A stretch of 11,109 nt of DNA from DATARH01 sp035504235 (GTDB taxonomy: Bacteria; Pseudomonadota; Alphaproteobacteria; ATCC43930; CGMCC-115725), in assembly GCA_035504235.1 (NCBI GenBank), contig DATJSH010000108.1:1-11109 (forward strand). The letters are read 5' to 3'. The notes beneath the pieces are model-generated. The model was not told the origin of the DNA, made no database searches, and was given only the letters and a program-made list of their open reading frames with translations. Positions 1 through 5,822 of the stretch are shown piece after piece. The position numbers and the translations under genes are program-made. Within the stretch, counting starts at the first letter, position 1. Every line of letters starts with the position of its first letter.

Positions 1-2517
1 GAGGTAGTTGCTGTCGGCTTCGACCTGGCCGGTTTGGCAGGCGGCGCTCGACGATGACGGCGTGCCGGTCGCCGGGAACATGCCGTTGGCCGAAGCGCTG
101 GCCGGGGTCAGCGACGCGACGCGGAAGTTCGAGCCGTCGAAGGCGAGCTCCAGATACTCGTAATTCTGCCCATAGAGCGTCAGCGATGATTGTGCGCCCC
201 GCGTGCCGGGCATCAGGATCTGGCCGCCGGCGGTGCCGTTGACCTGGACGGTCAGCGTCTTGCCGTTATCGGTCGCGAACCCCATCGACCAGCCAGCCGA
301 GATCGCCGTACCCGAGGGCAAGGTCACCGTGAGGCCGCCGATCGGCGAGTTATAGGCCGAGATCGCCGAGCCGCAATCCGCGAGCGTCGCGCTGTAGCTG
401 CCGACCGCGGGAAAATTCCACCGCGCGGGGCAGCCGGCGCCGGGTTCGCCAAGCGAACCGGCAGTAGTCGGGGTCATCTGCATGACGCGGAAATTCGAAC
501 CGTCAAACTGCAGCACGGCCTGCTCGTAATTGCCGGCGGCGAGCTGCAGCGAGGCGATCGTCGCCCCGCTCCCCGGGTAGAGGATGCGCGCGGTGTCGCC
601 CGAGGCGATCTGCGCCGCCGCGACCTTGTTGTTGTCGTTGGCGATGGCGATCGTCCAGCCGGGGTTGAGCGCGCTCGCCGGCGGCAAGGTCACGGTCAAG
701 TACGAAGCCGGGCTGTTGAAGGCCGAGATCGCGTTGCCGTTGTCGGCGACGGTCGCGGTATAGGCGCTCGCGGCCGGGAAGCTCCAGCGCGACAGGCCGC
801 CGCTGCCGGCGATGCCGAGCTGCTGCGCGGTCGCCGGGGTTACCTGCTCGACGCGGAAATTGCCGCTGCCGTCATATTGCAGGGTCGCGTATTCGTATTC
901 GTTGCCGGCCAGGGTCAGCGAGGTCTGCGCCGCGGCGTTGACCAGCGGGTAGAGGATGTGCCCGCCGGTCGTGCCGTTGACCACGATCGTCAGGCTCTTG
1001 CCCTGGTCGCTGGCGAACCCCATCGACCAGCCGGACGGAAGGCTCGTCGTCGATGGCAGAGTCACCGTCAGTCCCGCGCTGGTGGCGTAGCTCGACACCA
1101 CATTGCCGTTGTCGCCCAATTCGGCCGCATAGCCCGAGGTCGACGGATAGAGCCAATTGCCCGGCCAGTCGCGGCTTTCGAGCCCGTTGGTGGCCAGCGT
1201 GTTGCGCGTGCCCGCGAGGACGCGAAAGTTGCTGCCGTCTGATTGCAGCTCGAGAAACTCGTAATTGCCGGGGCCCAAGATCACCGACGACAGCGCCTTG
1301 CCGCCGGAGAGGATGGCACCCGAAGGAACGGTCAGCGTCATCCCCTTGCCATTGTCGGTGGCGAACCCCATCCGCCAGCCGGGATTGACCGCGCTCGGCG
1401 CCGGCAAGGTCACCGCCAATGATGCGCCGGGCGCATTGTAGGACGAGAGCACCGTTCCATCGTCGATGCCGCCCGCGGTATAGCTGGCGGCGGCAGGAAA
1501 CTGCCAGGTCGCCCAGCTGCCGGTGCCGACGATCTCGATCCCGGTCGATTGCGGGCCGCGATTGGCGACGAGCCCGGCGTAAGTCGGGTTGATCAGGAGA
1601 TTGCGGGTGCTCGCCGTGGCATTCACCGCGGTCGCGCAATCGAAATACGGCGACACAAAGCTGTTCTGGCCGTCGTGATTGTCGGTGATCGCGAGGCAGG
1701 TCGGCGCCGCCTCGAAATCGAAGCCGAAAACCGTATTGGCGAAATTCGCGCCGTTTTCCAAAAGCAGCGCCGCGCCACCTGTGCCGGAGGCCGAGCCGGC
1801 GCCGGAAATCCGCGAGAATTGCGTCTGTTCGAGCGCGATGCCCGCCGCGCCGCCGGCGCTGTCGGCGATCGCGTAGATGTCGCTGTCGAGCACGTAATTG
1901 AGCTGCAGAGCGCCGGCGGTCGACGCGGTATTGCCGTTGTTGACGATCAGGTGGTCGACTTTGAGCGAATTGTGCGCGTCGGAGAAATCGGTCTTGCCGA
2001 TCACCACCGCGTAGCCGGGTGTATTGGCCTTGACCGAGAGCGCGCCCTCCTCCTTGAAGAAGAAGCACGAAGCCGGGCTGCCGGTGGTGCCGCCGGAGCA
2101 CTGGACCTGCAGCACCGGCCCCGACGCGATCGACGTCCCGTCGAGCGTCGCGCCCTCCGAAATGAGCCGGAACCCGCTCGCCGACTGGCCGGCGTAGTCG
2201 ATCGTCAACTCGCTCGTCACCTTGTAGGTGCCGGCCGGAATGTGCACCGGCCAGTCATGGGCGATCGCGGTGGCGATCGTCGTCTGGATCGCGCTGGTGT
2301 CGTCATGGTTGTCGTCACCGGTCGCGCCGTTACATTTGACGTCGATCCAGGGCTGGCCGGAGCACGCCAGCATCGCGCCGCCCAACGTCGCCGTGCCGGT
2401 CGTCGACAGGGTCGAAAAGCTCCCCGGCGACTGCGCCAGCGCCGCGGTCGCGATAAGCGCGCAGGCGGTGAGCGCCGACAGCGCGAGGACACGATCAAAC
2501 CAACGCATCGCTTTCAT
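1..2517 (-). CDS. Phage tailspike-like beta-helix protein with signal peptide (C-terminus beyond left edge)
   Basis: The frame is open from an ATG at 2517 to the window edge (839 residues seen). Residues 1-28 form a Sec-type signal peptide: MKAMRWFDR, a hydrophobic stretch, then ALA before QSPGSF. Residues ~34-46 (TLSTTGTATLGGA) are of the kind common in tail fibres. Residues ~60-100 carry the Pectate_lyase_3-type start, with CNGATGDDNHDDTSAIQ and later VHIPAGTYK, the usual entry to a right-handed beta-helix. Residues ~100-335 are Gly/Ala/Asn-rich helix-like sequence. Residues ~337-800 hold four related modules (annotated separately). The last visible residues (CQTGQVEADSNYL) resemble the closing motif of such proteins, so the true end is probably close. 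Role inferred: receptor binding or polysaccharide degradation at the virion tip; no catalytic residues can be assigned. It starts 4 bp after the stop of the 146-aa gene, so it belongs to the same leftward operon. A nearby in-frame ATG at 2508 is an alternative start. The signal peptide is unusual for a virion protein. Confidence 0.8.
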   Translation of the reverse strand, partial: MKAMRWFDRVLALSALTACALIATAALAQSPGSFSTLSTTGTATLGGAMLACSGQPWIDVKCNGATGDDNHDDTSAIQTTIATAIAHDWPVHIPAGTYKVTSELTIDYAGQSASGFRLISEGATLDGTSIASGPVLQVQCSGGTTGSPASCFFFKEEGALSVKANTPGYAVVIGKTDFSDAHNSLKVDHLIVNNGNTASTAGALQLNYVLDSDIYAIADSAGGAAGIALEQTQFSRISGAGSASGTGGAALLLENGANFANTVFGFDFEAAPTCLAITDNHDGQNSFVSPYFDCATAVNATASTRNLLINPTYAGLVANRGPQSTGIEIVGTGSWATWQFPAAASYTAGGIDDGTVLSSYNAPGASLAVTLPAPSAVNPGWRMGFATDNGKGMTLTVPSGAILSGGKALSSVILGPGNYEFLELQSDGSNFRVLAGTRNTLATNGLESRDWPGNWLYPSTSGYAAELGDNGNVVSSYATSAGLTVTLPSTTSLPSGWSMGFASDQGKSLTIVVNGTTGGHILYPLVNAAAQTSLTLAGNEYEYATLQYDGSGNFRVEQVTPATAQQLGIAGSGGLSRWSFPAASAYTATVADNGNAISAFNSPASYLTVTLPPASALNPGWTIAIANDNNKVAAAQIASGDTARILYPGSGATIASLQLAAGNYEQAVLQFDGSNFRVMQMTPTTAGSLGEPGAGCPARWNFPAVGSYSATLADCGSAISAYNSPIGGLTVTLPSGTAISAGWSMGFATDNGKTLTVQVNGTAGGQILMPGTRGAQSSLTLYGQNYEYLELAFDGSNFRVASLTPASASANGMFPATGTPSSSSAACQTGQVEADSNYL
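118..1509 (-). repeat. Four tandem degenerate ~120-residue modules in the tailspike-like protein
   Basis: The C-terminal half repeats one pattern four times, starting near residues 337, 454, 578 and 700. Each copy runs W-x-(F/Y)-P, then YTAT..DNG..ISAYNSP, LTVTLP, GW.MGFA.DNGK.LT, IL.PG, a LTL..GNYEY segment, and ends in LQFDGSNFRV (FRV at residues 431, 554, 676 and 798). Spacing is 117-123 residues. At DNA level copies 2 and 4 still share an identical 20-mer (275-294 and 1013-1032), so the array arose by duplication. Copy 3 has drifted most in its centre (TIAIANDNNK in place of MGFATDNGK). Confidence 0.85.
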
Positions 2518-2521
2518 CCGG

Positions 2522-2962
2522 CTACCAGCGGCGCGCGGCGAAGACCTGGCCGGTCGTCGCGCCGTAAAGGCTGACGGCGCCGGCCGGTTTGTACCCGGAC
2601 GGGGTCGCGAACAGCCCGCCATTGGCCGCGAGCTGGATGCTGGCCCCGCCGTCAGAGGCGATGCCGGTGTCGCAAATCCACAGCGCGGCCGAGGAATTGT
2701 TCTGCACGAGGAAGCCGTTGACCGGCACCGTGCCGCCGAAGAGCGTCTGCGGGCTGCCGCCGGTCGCGACCGCGCCCGAGCCGTCGCTGGCGACGACGGC
2801 GGCGGTGTTGATGACGGGCAACGGGTTTGCCGGCCCGACCGGGCTCGCCACGCCCTGGCTCACCGAGGCCGGCGCGTGCACCGGCACGAGGTTGCCGGCG
2901 CCGTCCGTTTCGGTCGACAGCGACTGGATCGTGGTGTTCGCGTCCTTGACGAGCAGCGTCAT
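2522..2962 (-). CDS. Phage structural-type protein, 146 aa
   Basis: This is a complete 146-aa protein with no membrane segment or signal peptide. The N-terminus (MTLLVKDANTTIQSLSTETDGAGNLVPVH) followed by a Pro/Ala/Val-rich linker (ASPVGPANPLPV) and a beta-rich C-terminal half (GGTVPVNGFLVQNN, ALWICDT, GATTGQVFAARRW) matches the style of small tail or head-decoration proteins in alphaproteobacterial phages. I recognise the style rather than a named family. Its ATG overlaps the terminase TGA in an ATGA arrangement (2959-2962), so translation is probably coupled. Its stop lies 4 bp before the start of the tailspike-like gene, which suggests that it assembles with that protein, for example as an adaptor or accessory fibre. 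Function not proven. Confidence 0.7.
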   Translation of the reverse strand: MTLLVKDANTTIQSLSTETDGAGNLVPVHAPASVSQGVASPVGPANPLPVINTAAVVASDGSGAVATGGSPQTLFGGTVPVNGFLVQNNSSAALWICDTGIASDGGASIQLAANGGLFATPSGYKPAGAVSLYGATTGQVFAARRW

Positions 2963-4347
2963 GATGTCTCCTGCTCCTGTTGGTCATTTTCCTTTTGCGC
3001 GAGGCGGCGATAGGCCTCGAAAATCCCCTCGCCGGGCACTTGGGTGACCAGCAACTCGCTCAAGCCCCAGACCAGCGCATCGACCCGGTCGGGCGAGTAG
3101 CCCGCGGTCTCGCGGCTGAAGTCGTGGGCGAAGCAGCACATCTGGTCTTCGAGCCGCGGCAGCGCGCCGAGGTGGTGCACCCGCCCCTGCTCGTAGAGCG
3201 CCGCGACCGGCTCGGCTCGCGCGACCTTGCCACGCGCCGCGTGCACCGCGGCGAACGGCACCGCGGGATCGACGACGCGCAATGTCGCCTCGACCAGGTC
3301 GCCGCCATTGTTCACCTCGGCGACGATGCGGTCGGCGGCGTGCGCCCGGTAGGCGGCGATCGCCGCCTTGGCCCATTCGGTCGGCGTGTAGCGGCCGCTG
3401 AGATCGGCCAGCACGTAGCCATGCCCCGTCGCATCCCGGCCGGCGACGACAATGCCGGTCTCGTCGGCATGCTCTTGCGAGCTCACGGCCGGATCGATCG
3501 ACACGACGATGCGCGTCATTGACGGTGCGGTGTTCACACGCGTGGCGTCGATCAGGCCGTGAGTCCATAGCGCGCCCGGCACGTCGTCGAGGATCTCGGC
3601 GTCGAGCTCCTGGCGGCCGAGCCGCGTTCCGTCGTAGCGCCGGACGATCTGGTCGAAGAACGCCGGCGCCAGATTCTCCCAGTTCTCGTAGGTCGTGCCG
3701 CGCGTCACCACGACCTTCGGGTCGGCGACCAGCGCCTTGATAAGCTTGGCCGGCCGCGGGGTGGTGGTCACCACGGCGCGCGGGTTCTGGCCGAGGCGGA
3801 GGCCGAACATCAGCATGTCCCACGCCTCCGGATAGCGCCATGCCGCCAGCTCGTCGCACCAGGCGAAATCGTGCTGCGGCCCGCGCAGCCGCTCCGGCTC
3901 GTCCGCCGAATACGTCGTCGCGATCGCGCCGTTCTCCCAGGTCAGCCGGCGCTTTGACGGCTCGTATTCCGGGCGGTCCCAGGGCGGCGCGATCGCCAGC
4001 AGCCCGCTTTCGCCCTCGACCATGACATCGCGCGCGTCGGCCGCGGTCGGCGCGACCAGCGCGACATGCCGCGCGGTGCGCATCCCGATCAGCCGGCGAA
4101 CCATCTCCGCGCCGGTGCGCGTCTTGCCAAAGCCGCGTCCGGCGAGCAGCAGCCAGACCCGCCAGTCGCCCGGCGGCGGCTTTTGCTCGTCCCTCGCCCG
4201 CATCGCCCATTCATAGCGAAGCCAACCCGCGGCCTTAGCATTGAGGCTTGCGATCAGGCGGTCCCTTGGCCCTTTGGGCAGCGAGGCGATCGAGCTCAAG
4301 GATAAGGGCTGCGCGATGGTCTTCTCCGTCGTCACGCGGCGGCTCAT
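2959..4347 (-). CDS. terL: Phage terminase large subunit (ATPase and nuclease)
   Basis: This 462-aa protein is full length for the Terminase_6/6C type. It pumps phage DNA into proheads and cuts the concatemer. The N-terminal ATPase has Walker A (AGRGFGKT, residues 69-76), Walker B with the catalytic acid (FAWCDE, D165/E166) and the coupling motif VVTTTPRP (192-199). The C-terminal RNase H-like nuclease keeps three acidic positions: D285 in SIDPA, E344 in AEVNN and D423 in RVDALVWG. No key residue is missing, so the enzyme looks functional. I placed the start at the ATG of MSRRVTTEKT; the same frame stays open to 4647 but becomes Arg/Ser-rich shadow of the small terminase gene. This start overlaps the small terminase by 113 bp. 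It lacks a well-spaced ribosome site, so a downstream GTG (4335) or TTG is possible. It ends in an ATGA overlap with the next gene. Confidence 0.93.
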   Translation of the reverse strand: MSRRVTTEKTIAQPLSLSSIASLPKGPRDRLIASLNAKAAGWLRYEWAMRARDEQKPPPGDWRVWLLLAGRGFGKTRTGAEMVRRLIGMRTARHVALVAPTAADARDVMVEGESGLLAIAPPWDRPEYEPSKRRLTWENGAIATTYSADEPERLRGPQHDFAWCDELAAWRYPEAWDMLMFGLRLGQNPRAVVTTTPRPAKLIKALVADPKVVVTRGTTYENWENLAPAFFDQIVRRYDGTRLGRQELDAEILDDVPGALWTHGLIDATRVNTAPSMTRIVVSIDPAVSSQEHADETGIVVAGRDATGHGYVLADLSGRYTPTEWAKAAIAAYRAHAADRIVAEVNNGGDLVEATLRVVDPAVPFAAVHAARGKVARAEPVAALYEQGRVHHLGALPRLEDQMCCFAHDFSRETAGYSPDRVDALVWGLSELLVTQVPGEGIFEAYRRLAQKENDQQEQETS

Positions 4348-4705
4348 CCTCGTTCGGGGTGGCGAGCGGCGGCGGCACCATGCCGAGATAGCGGGCGATG
4401 GCGTCGAGCGCCGCCTTCTTGTCGTAGAGCTTGACCCGGTAGGGCTTGCCTTCCTTGGCGCTCTCGACGATCTCGGCGATCGCCGCGACATCGTCGGGAT
4501 CGAGCTCGCCATCCGGCTTGAACTGCATCCCCGCGTCGCTCCAATGGACGATGTGGCTGAGATTGGCGAAGGCGATGCGGCGATATTCCTCGAGCACGCG
4601 CTCCGGGGTGATGCCGAGCCGCGCGGCGCGCGCGGTCTGCTCCTCAAGCGTCGCCTGAGCGGCCAAGCGCCGCCGACGCTCCTGCCAGCGCGACTTGATG
4701 GTCAC
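4235..4705 (-). CDS. terS: Phage terminase small subunit, short N-terminus
   Basis: A 156-aa protein with the central and C-terminal Terminase_2 signature: GITPERVLEEYRRIAFANL (residues 31-49), HWSDAGMQFKPDGELDPDDVAA, then VKLYDKKAALDAIARYLGMV (91-110) and a charged tail. Small terminases recognise the packaging site and load the large subunit. Family members usually have ~60 residues before the ITPERV block, with a helix-turn-helix (NATQAAIRAGYS-like). Here only ~30 basic residues precede it and no such helix-turn-helix is visible. I chose the GTG at 4705 because a promoter and leader hairpin lie just upstream (4747-4825). The frame stays open to a GTG at 4837, but those 44 extra residues are Arg/Pro/Ala-rich and look non-coding. 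It is followed by, and overlaps, terL. Confidence 0.83.
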   Translation of the reverse strand: MTIKSRWQERRRRLAAQATLEEQTARAARLGITPERVLEEYRRIAFANLSHIVHWSDAGMQFKPDGELDPDDVAAIAEIVESAKEGKPYRVKLYDKKAALDAIARYLGMVPPPLATPNEDEPPRDDGEDHRAALILELDRLAAQRAKGPPDRKPQC

Positions 4706-4746
4706 GGCTCGATGCTCTGATGTTTTGCGGTCCGGAATTTCTAGTG

Positions 4747-4789
4747 CCCTGGGGGCGGCGGCTCGTCGCCGCGCCCAATTCCGCCAGGG
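4747..4789 (-). promoter_or_regulatory. Hairpin in the leader of the packaging transcript
   Basis: On the minus strand CCCTGG (4789-4784) pairs perfectly with CCAGGG (4752-4747). Inside it, GGGC-GC-GGCG can pair with CGCCGCCC around an ACGAGC loop, leaving a 2-nt bulge. The predicted transcription start of the promoter at 4797-4825 falls at about 4790, so the RNA would begin with this hairpin. It has no U-tract, so it is not a standard terminator. It may protect the 5' end or control translation or antitermination; this role is inferred. Confidence 0.45.
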
Positions 4790-4796
4790 TGAACGT

Positions 4797-4825
4797 CTTG
4801 TACCGGTTCGATCCGGATTTGTCAA
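4797..4825 (-). promoter_or_regulatory. Sigma70-type promoter for terS-terL
   Basis: A perfect -35 box TTGACA (4825-4820) is followed by a 17-bp spacer and TACAAG (4802-4797), which matches four of six -10 positions. It lies in the 145-bp gap between the DUF6456-like gene and the GTG start of terS. It would give the packaging and tail genes their own transcription in addition to read-through from the switch. Confidence 0.6.
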
Positions 4826-4836
4826 GAACAAAATCA

Positions 4837-4856
4837 CGATAATCGCAATTTTATCG
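4837..4856. promoter_or_regulatory. Inverted repeat upstream of the packaging promoter, operator candidate
   Basis: CGATAA and TTATCG form perfect 6-bp arms around TCGCAATT. The site contains the octamer ATCGCAAT (4842-4849), which also occurs in both operator candidates of the lysogeny switch. It overlaps the stop codon of the DUF6456-like gene and lies 12-31 bp upstream of the -35 box at 4820-4825, a typical position for an activator or a looping repressor site. Confidence 0.5.
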
Positions 4857-5399
4857 GAAATGGGCTTCGAGCGCGCCGAGCGCGGCGATCAAAATGCCCG
4901 ACGCCGCCTCCTGACTGACACGGCGGCCGGCCCAGCCCTGCTCGAGCGCCCATTCCTTCAACGAGCGCTCCCAGCCGACGACATGCCACAGGCACGAGCC
5001 CGCCGGCGAGGCGATGCCGCCGACCGCGCGGACCGCGCGCCAGATGGCGACGCGCGCCGCCTCCGCCCGCTGCCCCGGCGCATGCCCCGGGGCGTAGCCG
5101 TCGCGCCGCGCCGGCTTGTCGCCGAGGCTGAGGCGCGAGAGGTCGAGCGCGCGCAGCGGGTCGAGCTGGGCCACCGCGAAACGGCGGCGAAAATCCTCGC
5201 CTGCTTGCCGCATGCCGGCGGTGATCGAGCCCCGGCGTTCCATCATCGTCAGCGTGTCCACCGCCCGGTACGGCCGCGCTGGCCGCCCCGCGGCATCGGC
5301 GATAAGCGCGGGGACCGGCTCGACCAGGCCGTGTTGCAGCCGCTCGGCGGTGATGATTTCGCCCGTGACGGCGCTGCGGGTCTGCTTGCGTCGGCTCAT
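4851..5399 (-). CDS. DUF6456-like phage protein, 182 aa
   Basis: A complete 182-aa soluble protein. Residues ~55-182 resemble the DUF6456 domain of alphaproteobacteria: ITAGMRQAGEDFRRRFAVAQLDPLRA (59-84) matches the 'AGERLRRDFERAQL' block, and CLWHVVGWERSLKEWALEQGWAGRRV (136-161) plus a final helical ALGALEAHF match the C-terminal block. In chromosomal proteins this domain often accompanies a helix-turn-helix; its biochemical role is not established. The N-terminal ~50 residues are basic and Pro-rich with no recognised domain. The ATG is preceded by AAGGGGTGA at good spacing and lies 3 bp after the stop of the 111-aa gene. Its place just before the terminase genes suggests a role in late regulation or packaging-site recognition; the family call rests on remembered pattern only. 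Confidence 0.72.
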   Translation of the reverse strand: MSRRKQTRSAVTGEIITAERLQHGLVEPVPALIADAAGRPARPYRAVDTLTMMERRGSITAGMRQAGEDFRRRFAVAQLDPLRALDLSRLSLGDKPARRDGYAPGHAPGQRAEAARVAIWRAVRAVGGIASPAGSCLWHVVGWERSLKEWALEQGWAGRRVSQEAASGILIAALGALEAHFR

Positions 5400-5402
5400 G
5401 GC

Positions 5403-5738
5403 TCACCCCTTTTGTACAAAACGTGAACGATTTGCCCGCGCGAAACCCCGCGCGACGTTTTCAAGGCGCCGCAGAACGGGGTCGGGCGGCAGGCGCGCCG
5501 GTTTCCCGGTCCGTCCGCCGACCGCGCTCGCCAGCGCTTCCGCCTCCTTCAGCCGACGCCGCCCTCCGCGGCTGTCTTCCGACACGTGGCACAGCGCATG
5601 GTGGTGTCCGCAATAGGGCGAACCTTCCCGCCGCCACGCGCCGCACTTTGCGTCGTCATCGAGGATAAAGGCGCAGCCTTCATCCTCCTCCAGTCCCCTG
5701 CCCTTGATACCGGACGCGCGCGATGCCCCGCCATCCAC
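5403..5738 (-). CDS. Small Cys/His (zinc-binding-like) phage protein, 111 aa
   Basis: First gene of the leftward operon. Residues 22-51 carry C22, C32, C43, H45-H47, C50 and H51 in the pattern C-x9-CGAW..EGSPYC-x2-H...C, which predicts a zinc knuckle. The spacing of 'CGA..xG.PYC..H' recalls the C-terminal element of GcrA, an alphaproteobacterial sigma70 cofactor, but the GcrA N-terminal helix-turn-helix is absent. A basic helical C-terminus follows (RRRLKEAEALASAVGGR, then RRLENVARGFARANRS). The GTG start at 5738 is backed by GGGGAG seven bases upstream, and the leftward switch promoter gives a ~33-nt leader. An ATG at 5734 is in a different, Arg-rich frame and is not used. As the first early gene under repressor control it could be a regulator, but the function is unknown. 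Confidence 0.75.
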   Translation of the reverse strand: MDGGASRASGIKGRGLEEDEGCAFILDDDAKCGAWRREGSPYCGHHHALCHVSEDSRGGRRRLKEAEALASAVGGRTGKPARLPPDPVLRRLENVARGFARANRSRFVQKG

Positions 5739-5745
5739 GATCGTT

Positions 5746-5751
5746 CTCCCC
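5746..5751 (-). promoter_or_regulatory. Ribosome binding site fixing a GTG start
   Basis: GGGGAG lies 7 bases before the GTG at 5738 on the minus strand. It is the strongest Shine-Dalgarno match near this gene and decides between the GTG and the out-of-frame ATG at 5734. Confidence 0.65.
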
Positions 5752-5758
5752 TAACCTA

Positions 5759-5787
5759 TTGCCATTATCGCAATGGCGATATATCAT
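5759..5787 (+). promoter_or_regulatory. Repressor (rightward) promoter
   Basis: TTGCCA (5759-5764) and TATCAT (5782-5787) each match five of six consensus bases and are 17 bp apart. The predicted start at about 5794 gives a ~27-nt leader before the repressor ATG at 5821. The 17-bp spacer is almost filled by the palindrome at 5766-5781, so binding there would block or adjust this promoter. Confidence 0.62.
5766..5781. promoter_or_regulatory. Central operator candidate of the lysogeny switch
   Basis: TATCGC-AATG-GCGATA is a 16-bp palindrome with perfect 6-bp arms, the size and symmetry of classical phage repressor operators. It lies between the -35 and -10 boxes of the rightward promoter and over the -10 and start point of the leftward promoter. 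It contains the octamer ATCGCAAT (5767-5774). Confidence 0.65.
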
Positions 5788-5805
5788 CGTTTCCGGGCTT
5801 GTCAA
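5778..5805 (-). promoter_or_regulatory. Early (leftward) phage promoter
   Basis: A perfect TTGACA (5805-5800) is followed by a 16-bp spacer and TATATC (5783-5778), four of six for the -10. Transcription would start near 5771 and reach the GTG at 5738 with its GGGGAG site. Its -10 box overlaps that of the repressor promoter, so only one polymerase can occupy the region at a time. Confidence 0.62.
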
Positions 5806-5809
5806 TACG

Positions 5810-5822
5810 GCAATATTGCGAT
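5810..5822. promoter_or_regulatory. Second operator candidate at the repressor start codon
   Basis: GCAATATTGC (5810-5819) is a perfect 10-bp palindrome that runs into ATTGCGAT (5815-5822), the reverse complement of the octamer in the central operator. It lies just upstream of the leftward -35 box and touches the repressor ATG (5821). Its position suits autoregulation of repressor synthesis. Confidence 0.5.

Noticed and set aside
190..1242. 350-codon plus-strand open frame
   Set aside because: Arg/Gly/Ala-rich antisense of the tailspike modules, typical of GC-rich DNA. The similar plus-strand frame at 1549-2574 is rejected for the same reason.
118..1509. CRISPR-like periodicity
   Set aside because: The ~360-bp period is coding and degenerate, matching protein modules; there are no short exact repeats with unique spacers.
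872..2101. 409-codon open frame on the minus strand opposite codon phase of the tailspike-like gene
   Set aside because: Arg/Gln-rich with no domain; it is an out-of-phase reading of the tailspike-like gene, whose own frame (1-2517) gives a signal peptide, Pectate_lyase_3 start and repeats.
2984..4210. 408-codon minus-strand frame within terL
   Set aside because: Arg/Gly-rich out-of-phase shadow; the terL frame has all ATPase and nuclease motifs.
4348..4647. N-terminal extension of the large terminase frame
   Set aside because: Ser/Arg/Pro-rich sequence produced by reading the small terminase gene out of phase; the terminase starts at 4347 or later.
5773..5820. Upstream ATG extending the repressor by 16 residues
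   Set aside because: It lies within the operator and before the predicted transcript start, and the extra residues precede a normal XRE N-terminus.
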